Under the pieces are notes generated by a model, which searched no databases, had not been told where the DNA came from, and was given only the letters and a program-made list of their open reading frames with translations. The position numbers were made by a program, and so were the translations under genes. Below are positions 58,505-64,000 of a stretch of DNA of 64,000 nt, piece after piece. The stretch is taken from positions 252,417,736-252,481,735 of the forward strand of contig OY294067.1 of NCBI GenBank assembly GCA_958510875.1, given 5' to 3'. The first letter of the stretch is position 1. Every line of letters begins with the position of its first letter. The stretch is from Endomychus coccineus (taxonomy: Eukaryota; Arthropoda; Insecta; Coleoptera; Endomychidae).

Positions 58505-58930
58505 TTTTTTTTAAATAATGTAACTTCACCTATAATGTTCGAATAACATCGTGAGTCAGCGGTGGAATGTTGGAAGAGGAGATAGGTATTCGGGTTTTTC
58601 TTGAAGGTTCGGAGGTTGTAGGCATAGAGAACGACCTCACTAGGTAAAGAGTTCCACAACTTCACTTCTCTATAAAAAAAATTAAGTCTAGTAGGAATAA
58701 GTTCGGCAGGTCTCTAGCTTGACAATAAAGGGGTGACTAGTCTGAGCTCGTCTAGTCCGCCTATCCGGAATCATTGGTGGTGGAACAACAGACGAGTTTC
58801 TGATGAACAACGACCATAGAAGAAGGGCGACATTATCAATGAGACGAATAGCTATCTTCTAGAATCCCAGAGCTTCAGCTTATGTATGGGAGCCGAACAT
58901 GTGAGCAGTACTCCAGGACAGGAATAGGAA
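58505..58930 (-). mobile_element. Non-LTR retrotransposon 3' end (family A, copy 4)
   Basis: On the minus strand it contains MKLWNSLPSEVVLYAYNLRT and FKKNPNT, the typical C-terminal LWNSLP...YNLxxFK block of the family, followed by the STADSRCY-type end. Upstream the sequence matches copy 1 through the region for SSCVAEAPIH and QIRPVLEYCS-like residues near 58900. 5'-truncated and frameshifted. Confidence 0.8.
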
Positions 58931-58934
58931 TAGG

Positions 58935-59570
58935 TTCTATGAAATAGGTAGTCAAACACAAAAAGAATAAAAGTTAATCCCAACTTGCTCTGAGAATGTG
59001 CCCAAACTGTGGAATTTTGGGTTCTTCATGGATACGATTCTGGTCTCTTAGTACCGTGAGATAATGTAAATTATTTGGCTTCGTTTCAAAATTGTGATAC
59101 AATCGACTATGTTCTACTGATCCAGTGGAGTAAAAGAGAAAAGTCAGACGTTTGGGACAATTTGAGTATTGCTAAACATTTTAGACGGAGACTTCCTCAT
59201 ATTTCAAGAGCGATAGTTTTCAAATGAATATTTATTTTTCAGACACTTATTTCCTGAATACGATGACATTCTGGATCTAAAAAATTTGATTCTGGATGAA
59301 AATATCCTAAATACATACTTTCAATTATTGACATTCTCCTCATCAATTTTATCATTCTATCATCGATTGGTGGAATTGCTTCTGATTCTTGAAGAAAATT
59401 GTAAGTAGTAGCCTATTATAATTTCAGACAGAAAATTGGTTTCACCCCAGTTTGAGTTGATATGAATATTGCAATGTTTAATTCACACAATCCATTTTTT
59501 TGTAGATAACGTATTACCAATTTTTATACCTCATCCTCAGGTATTTATAAAGCATGGCTGTGATTAAGAT
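58935..59570. other. No gene recognised
   Basis: No supportable feature. Confidence 0.35.
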
Positions 59571-59574
59571 AAAT

Positions 59575-60036
59575 GTATGAAAATTTGTTGGAATAGTTGT
59601 AAAAATCTTTTTATTTCAAAATTTGATCAAAATAGTATTTTTTAATTAATAATATCGTAAATTGCTAATTTGTTGTAAGTTTTTGCAAAAGATTTACTTA
59701 CGTTCCATATATGAAATTATTTATAAGCACATGGCTTCATTTCCAGATAATTGAAGTTTATACGTAAAATTTCATTTTTGATTTTTATAATACATGTTCA
59801 GTTGAGGTAGCTTCCTTAATTGAACTATTGAACCTATATTGAACAAATCAAAAAAGGGAATTTTAAACTTTAATTATCTGGAAATAAAGCCATATGATGT
59901 ATAAATAATTTTATGTATTGAAGTAATTGGAAATTTCAAAAAATTAACAATTTTTAATATCATTAATTGAAAAATACTATTTGATCAAATATTGAAATAA
60001 AAAAATATTTCAACAGTTTTAACAAATTTTGATACA
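59575..60036. mobile_element. Foldback element F5, 460 bp
   Basis: Two inverted arms of about 200 bp. The outer ends GTATGAAAATTTGTT and inverse GTATCAAAATTTGTT agree, and internal landmarks TTTGATCAAAATAGTATTTTT and ATGGCTTCATTTCCAGATAA are repeated in inverse in the right arm. It is nearly all stem with a loop of a few tens of bases (around 59810-59860). No coding capacity. Confidence 0.75.
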
Positions 60037-60039
60037 TTT

Positions 60040-60430
60040 TTCTTTATCACACCATGCTTTTCATATACCTGAGAATGAGGTGCAATAATTGACCTCGAAA
60101 CTTCGTAGTACGGATCTACAAAAAAATGGATTGTGAGAGTTAAATATTGTAATATTAATATGTATAATTTTAGTAGCTGACCGTTAATGATGGATGGACT
60201 TACAATGAGTTTTTTCTGATGAAACACCGTCTCCAGGTTACCAATACTGATAATTATCTGAAAGTTATAGCTTATTTTCATTTCTTCTGATCCGTACTCC
60301 TGGGATTCGTTTGATCCTGAAGCAAATGATTTCATATTTTTAAAATTGTAATTGCTACACACTGATTTTGATTATGAAGTTCATAAAAATTCTGAGATCG
60401 CTACCTGAATTCTTAGATTCAGGCTGAAGG
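60040..60430. other. No gene recognised
   Basis: A 125-codon minus-strand frame (60362-59985) runs partly into F5; it has no family pattern and is probably accidental. Confidence 0.3.
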
Positions 60431-60788
60431 AGGACCAGGGCCTGCTTTAGGAGAGAGTGGTGAGAGTGAGCGGCCGCCCACAGACCGCCACCAAGAAGGG
60501 GCATCCACCAAGTATAATATTTCGAAAAAAAAATTGAGCTTTCAACAGAAATGATAAGATGATTTTGTTAATATAGTAATAAATGCATAATTTTTGGGTA
60601 ATTTTATGAAGAGTTTGTATTCACATATTTCAATTATTTATTTTACATTACAAAAGCAGGGAATATTGTATATTTAATATTCATGTAATGGCAGGTAGAA
60701 ATTGAAATAAGTTATTACTGATGTCACATTGCTTTGAAACACAACATAATAACAAGTTCATTGAAATAAGTTATTTGAATTTTTCCGC

Positions 60789-61073
60789 GTGTTTAGTATG
60801 TGGCGCTGTATTACAGATAAGTCTCTAGTTTTTAGTCAATTTGCAGTAGAAAAAAAATACTTCAGCCGTGAACATTTCATGTACGCGTTGGTAATCAAAA
60901 AACAGGTACAGGATGCTTTTCCTAATGTTCAGATAACTTCAAAAATGTATCTTGTTCTGATGATCACTAACTGCAAAGCTGAAAGATTCTTTTCGAAGTT
61001 AAAATTACTAAAAAAACAGATTGCGAACGGCAATGAGCCAAAAACATCTCCATACTCTCCCACTTTTGAGTAG
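60789..61073 (+). pseudogene. hAT transposase C-terminal fragment
   Basis: Reads QVQDAFPNVQITSKMYLVLM, NCKAERFFSKLKLLKKQIAN. The FPN(V/I)..(A/L)...YLTLPVTNCxAERSFSKLKLIKxxLR pattern is the dimerisation domain of the ZMYM-type hAT transposases. After QIAN the expected LRxxMSQxHLxxLxLLSI continues one base out of frame (RTAMSQKHLHTLPLLSSNNL), then FDDLIDEKSAK. So a single frameshift near 61022 breaks an otherwise recognisable tail. The catalytic core is deleted. Confidence 0.75.
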
Positions 61074-61245
61074 CAATAATTTATAAAAAAAATTTGACGA
61101 CTTGATTGACGAGAAAAGTGCGAAAAGTGTCTTTGTAACGATAATTAATATATGTACAAATAAATAATATATACATCTTTCAGAAAAGTTGTATTTAAAT
61201 AACATTACAATTGCATTACAATTTTGTATTGTAAAAATATTTTGT

Positions 61246-61300
61246 GGCATTTAATATTACCGTCTACCGGCCCCTATGGTAGACGGTAATATTAAATGCC
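61246..61300. repeat. Perfect 23-bp hairpin
   Basis: GGCATTTAATATTACCGTC and ACC pair exactly with GGTAGACGGTAATATTAAATGCC's inverse half; loop 9 nt (GGCCCCTAT). Lies 30 bp inside the right end of the hAT element. Confidence 0.9.
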
Positions 61301-61339
61301 CACCAAACATGTGGTCCAAATTTGGCCCTGAGTAGGACG

Positions 61340-62045
61340 ACCAGTCCATGAAGCTATATATTGTGAGAGTACAAACAGTGCGTTTATCATAAAAAAATAT
61401 ACGCAAAAGTAAAAGTAGTTTCATACCCCTCAGTCAGTAGGAAACTATGATTTTGGCTAGATAACCTTCTGTTGAGTGGTACCGTTTGAAAATTACCTAA
61501 CAACCAATGTAAATAAAAACGTCGTTAATGATTAGGTAAATTCTCTTCTCATTATCTACAGGTGCACAGCTCAGGTGTAGTAATTCAGAGTCCTAGTATT
61601 AAATCGATCGAAGAGCGCACGGGATATACATGAGCCTCCACGCTTTTCACGCTTAGTCTGTGTGCGTCCGCTACCGCGAATACTCCCGGCACCCTCGTTA
61701 GCGAAAAAATATGTGTAATATCGTGAATTAATCGAAACAATTTGGTATTTCACTAAACGGCTCGCATTTTCGTCAAATTCAATGTCGTAAAATATTCAAT
61801 AATAACTTTTCGATAATATAAGTTATATTATTTAACAAAAATAATATTCAACGATGTAAATTTCCAGTTGAAAGCTTATAAACACAACTTTTTAAATATA
61901 CTCAACAATTCAAATGTTACTCGATACATTGAATTCATCGTGGGTCTTGACAAACGGCCATGAACAATTTTAAATGAAAACTTCACCCGCGATATGTAAA
62001 TGATAAATATATTCGTAATGACTTGAAATTAGCATAATTCTCAGC
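61340..62045. other. Possible upstream region of the 62.0-kb exon
   Basis: No coding feature. At 61600-61700 the GC content rises (GCGTCCGCTACCGCGAA), unlike the surroundings. This could be a promoter or 5' UTR for the frame at 62046, but no core promoter element is convincing. Confidence 0.3.
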
Positions 62046-62358
62046 ATGCCAACTTTGACGAAAAAGCCGATACTTCCTTTGTTTTGGCTGTGTTGTGTTT
62101 TTAGCGAACTAGTACTCGGTAGTACGCAACACATACAAGATGATGTATTTTCCACTGACAATGTTCCAGACTCCGCTGGAGTGACATTTCGGCAGAATGG
62201 ATTAGACAAACAACTTTCTAACGTTATTGAACAACCTGACACAGTGTCGTGCAGTTTGGAAGGGAAAATTGTGTCACACGACAATGAATATATTAATTTC
62301 ACAGTATTTCATAAACTGTTTAAAACGGAGATTCTAGTTCCAGGAATTGTTTATCAAA
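62046..62358 (+). CDS. Probable first coding exon of a secreted or membrane protein
   Basis: Starts MPTLTKKPILPLFWLCCVFS. Residues 6-24 form a typical signal peptide (two lysines, then ILPLFWLCCVFSELVLG, cleavage likely near G25/S26). The mature part is polar and mixed (HIQDDVFSTDNVPDSAGVTF, QPDTVSCSLEGKIVSHDNEY) with one N-glycosylation sequon (NFT). At 62359 it meets GTAAGT in the context TATCAAA|GTAAGTAG, a consensus splice donor, leaving the exon in phase 1. The frame would otherwise stop six bases later. I do not recognise the family. It is the best candidate for a host gene in the window; the next exon is not visible before the mariner element at 62.8 kb. Confidence 0.5.
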
Positions 62359-62464
62359 GTAAGTAGTCATTGAACAATTCCAATATCAATTTTGAATATT
62401 ATTTGAGAAAATTTGTCACAATAATTATAACCATACTATTGAGAAGAATCAATTTCCATGAATG

Positions 62465-62810
62465 TCCTGTGTTTTCTTCCAGCTAGCAGTTTGGTCACAC
62501 TAGACTTGCCTACGTTTCGGCAGGAGCTGATTTGACATCTTCAAGTCTTGGTTGGCAGGATCTTGCCACGTCTTCTTTCTAATCAAAGTGTGGTAGTGCT
62601 CCTATTTGTCAGGGATTATTTCCAAGATCTTGATAGTCTCTAGGTCTCTTCTTTTCTGTTTGGATTATAAGATATTTTCTTTGTTTCTATAGGTTCTTTG
62701 GTTATCCTGGTTTTGTAATTTTCGATGTTGGCCAGTATCCTTCCGTCTTACGACAACACCAGGATACTGGCAACATCTTCAAAACTCAGGGTGACCATTG
62801 CAAGCAGCTA
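62465..62810 (-). mobile_element. Penelope-like element terminus with hammerhead-like motif (family D)
   Basis: On the minus strand 62545-62512 reads CTTGAAGATGTC, a spacer with AGCTCCTGCC, then GAAACGTAGGC, the hammerhead-like order of PLE termini. Upstream on that strand (62800-62700) is an imperfect inverted pair, ATGTTGCCAGTATCCTGG against AGGATACTGGCCAACAT. No endonuclease frame is readable. Confidence 0.45.
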
Positions 62811-62816
62811 TCTATA

Positions 62817-64000
62817 CCGGGTTGTGCAAATGTGTGGAATAAAATTCATATCTTTTTAACAGGAAACTTGAAAAAAGCGCTGGAACACGTAAATTGATTT
62901 GAAATATTACACATTTTCGGGCAATAAAATAAACTAATATCCTCCATCTCTTTAGATGCGAGCCACCCCAATTTTTTTCCAATGAAAACATATTGCATGT
63001 GTGGGTTCGTTGGAAACATCGTGGAAAATGGATTCTAACTATACCATTTTTTTTTCTAGTTGTGTTGTATCTTTTATAAAAATTGAATAACTGCAAATCT
63101 TACAACTTTAGTGACATCTACAAGCAATTCAACGGAGCAAATCATCAAAATAAAACTTGAATCAGGCATAAAAAAGTTTTCGATTAGCTCCGTTTTAAAA
63201 CTGTTGTAAAATTGAATGTAAACGTTCATTTTATTAATATGACTGCTCTCACGAGTTCTCTTTACCGAATAAAACTGGCACCATTGTCAGAACGGCAGTG
63301 TATCGAAGTCTTGATATTGCTGGGATGTGGAGATAGAATGCGAAGTCAAATTGAAGTGTGTGCTTTATTTAATACAAAATATCCGGAAAATATGATTTCA
63401 CAGGCTACTGGCAGCAAGATATTTCATAAGTTTGAGGGACATAGTGCACTGAAAAATTTGCCCAAAAGTGGCCGGCCACGTGTTTTTTTTAGATGATGAT
63501 GAAAAATTGGGTATTGCATTAACCCTGCAGAAAAATCCCCATACTTCAATAATTTCATTGGCTCAAAATCATGCTGCGTCTAGACGTACGATTGGAAGCT
63601 TTGTGAAAACAGAAAAATACCACCCGTATGAAGTAATTCTTGTTCAAGAGCTTTTGAAAGATGATTGTGACAAGCGTTTGCAATTATACGAGGAAATGAT
63701 GAGAGACGGAGTGACGACAATAATCTGTTTGCACGGAACATAATCTTTTCGGATGAAGCTACTTTTTATATAAATGGCGTGGTTAACAAGCACAATTATC
63801 GTTTCTGAAGTCGAAAAAATCCACATTGGAAATGTGAAGCTTATTCGCAGTACCCAGAAAAAGTAATTATATGGGTAGGTACCAACAACCGAATTCTAAG
63901 CCCATTCTTCTTCGAAGAAAACGTTACAGCTTAACGCTACCTAGACTGTTCACGATTTGATGATTTGATTTGCATTAGCTCTTATTTTCTCAAATGAAGT
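62817..64000 (+). mobile_element. Mariner-like element, cut by window end
   Basis: Left end appears to be TA followed by CCGGGTTGTGCAAATGTG, a typical insect mariner-like terminus. The transposase follows from 63230 in several frames to the window end, so length and right terminus are unknown. Confidence 0.6.
63250..63940 (+). pseudogene. Mariner/Tc-type transposase, frameshifted
   Basis: First frame: LSERQCIEVLILLGCGDRMR, FNTKYPENMISQATGSKIF, KFEGHSALKNLPKSGRPRV (helix-turn-helix ending in the GRPR motif). The frame shifts by one base in a T-run near 63483 and continues DDEKLGIALTLQKNPHTSII, YHPYEVILVQELLKDDCDKR, LQLYEEM. A further shift near 63735 gives LFARNIIFSDEATFYINGVV, NKHNYRF, a stop in place of W, then SRKNPHW, EKVIIWVG and LSPFFFEENVTA. 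The SDEATF and WVG-type blocks are the first catalytic aspartate region and the turn before the second. At least two frameshifts and two stops, so inactive, but the order is complete up to the window end. Confidence 0.8.

Larger units (their letters stand above)
60436..61330 (+). mobile_element. hAT element, internally deleted
   Basis: 895-bp element with CAGGGCC at the left end and GGCCCTG at the right end. It is flanked by AGGAGGAC (60428-60435) and AGTAGGAC (61331-61338), an 8-bp target-site duplication with one mismatch. Length of duplication and CAGGG termini are hAT hallmarks, and the element contains a hAT transposase C-terminus in the same orientation. The left subterminal region is GC-rich (GGCCGCCCACAGACCGCC). 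A perfect 23-bp hairpin lies near the right end. Confidence 0.85.

Noticed and set aside
59985..60362. 125-codon minus-strand frame
   Set aside because: Extends into foldback F5 and has no recognisable domain.

Overview
This window looks like eukaryotic, AT-rich, repeat-dominated intergenic DNA from an arthropod, most likely an insect and possibly a beetle. I see no bacterial or viral gene organisation and no long intact protein-coding gene. Nearly everything recognisable is transposable-element debris: non-LTR retrotransposons of several families, Penelope-like elements (PLEs), hAT, P/THAP, Tc1/mariner and Ginger-type DNA transposons, PIF1-helicase (Helitron-like) pieces and several long inverted-repeat (foldback) elements. 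The insect assignment is inferred from this repeat mix and from base composition; no host gene is diagnostic.

Layout. 0-7.4 kb: non-LTR fragments (530-935; 1600-2480 minus; 5270-5395; 6050-7385 plus), a PLE terminus (2.9 kb) and a 101-bp direct repeat. 7.9-12.1 kb: nested inverted repeats around a 1.1-kb foldback element with 140-bp internal repeats, then the second copy of a 0.5-kb duplicated unit carrying a 460-bp insertion. 13.2-14.2 kb: broken hAT transposase. 16.1-17.1 kb: a second foldback of the same family. 17.8-18.4 kb: a 600-bp element with terminal inverted repeats around a THAP fragment. 18.5-19.5 kb: reverse transcriptase remnant. 21.8-24.3 kb: a 2.5-kb foldback whose centre is a nearly identical tandem pair of tRNA-like units between AT microsatellites. 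24.4-33.0 kb: three palindromic PLE insertions, one with a readable GIY-YIG domain, plus a 3' non-LTR end and LTR-like pieces. 37 and 58 kb: two copies of a PIF1-like helicase fragment. 40.1-41.6 kb: a well-bounded Ginger-type element. 43.1-43.7 kb: P/THAP9-like transposase remnant. 45-47.4 kb: a short element with an 8-bp duplication and another foldback. 53-57.7 kb: non-LTR and Tc1 remnants. 59.6-61.3 kb: a foldback and a deleted hAT element. 62.0-62.4 kb: the best candidate host exon, encoding a signal peptide and ending at a consensus splice donor. 62.8 kb to the end: a mariner-like transposase cut by the window edge.

How the parts relate. Most coding remnants carry stops or frameshifts and are not expected to act. 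The features that could still do something are structural: hammerhead-like motifs in the PLE termini, PLE palindromes that would give long double-stranded RNA if transcribed, tRNA-like genes with intact pol III boxes, and several hairpins. Two short ORFs (25.2 and 62.0 kb) end at good splice donors and may be exons of host genes lying partly outside or across this window.
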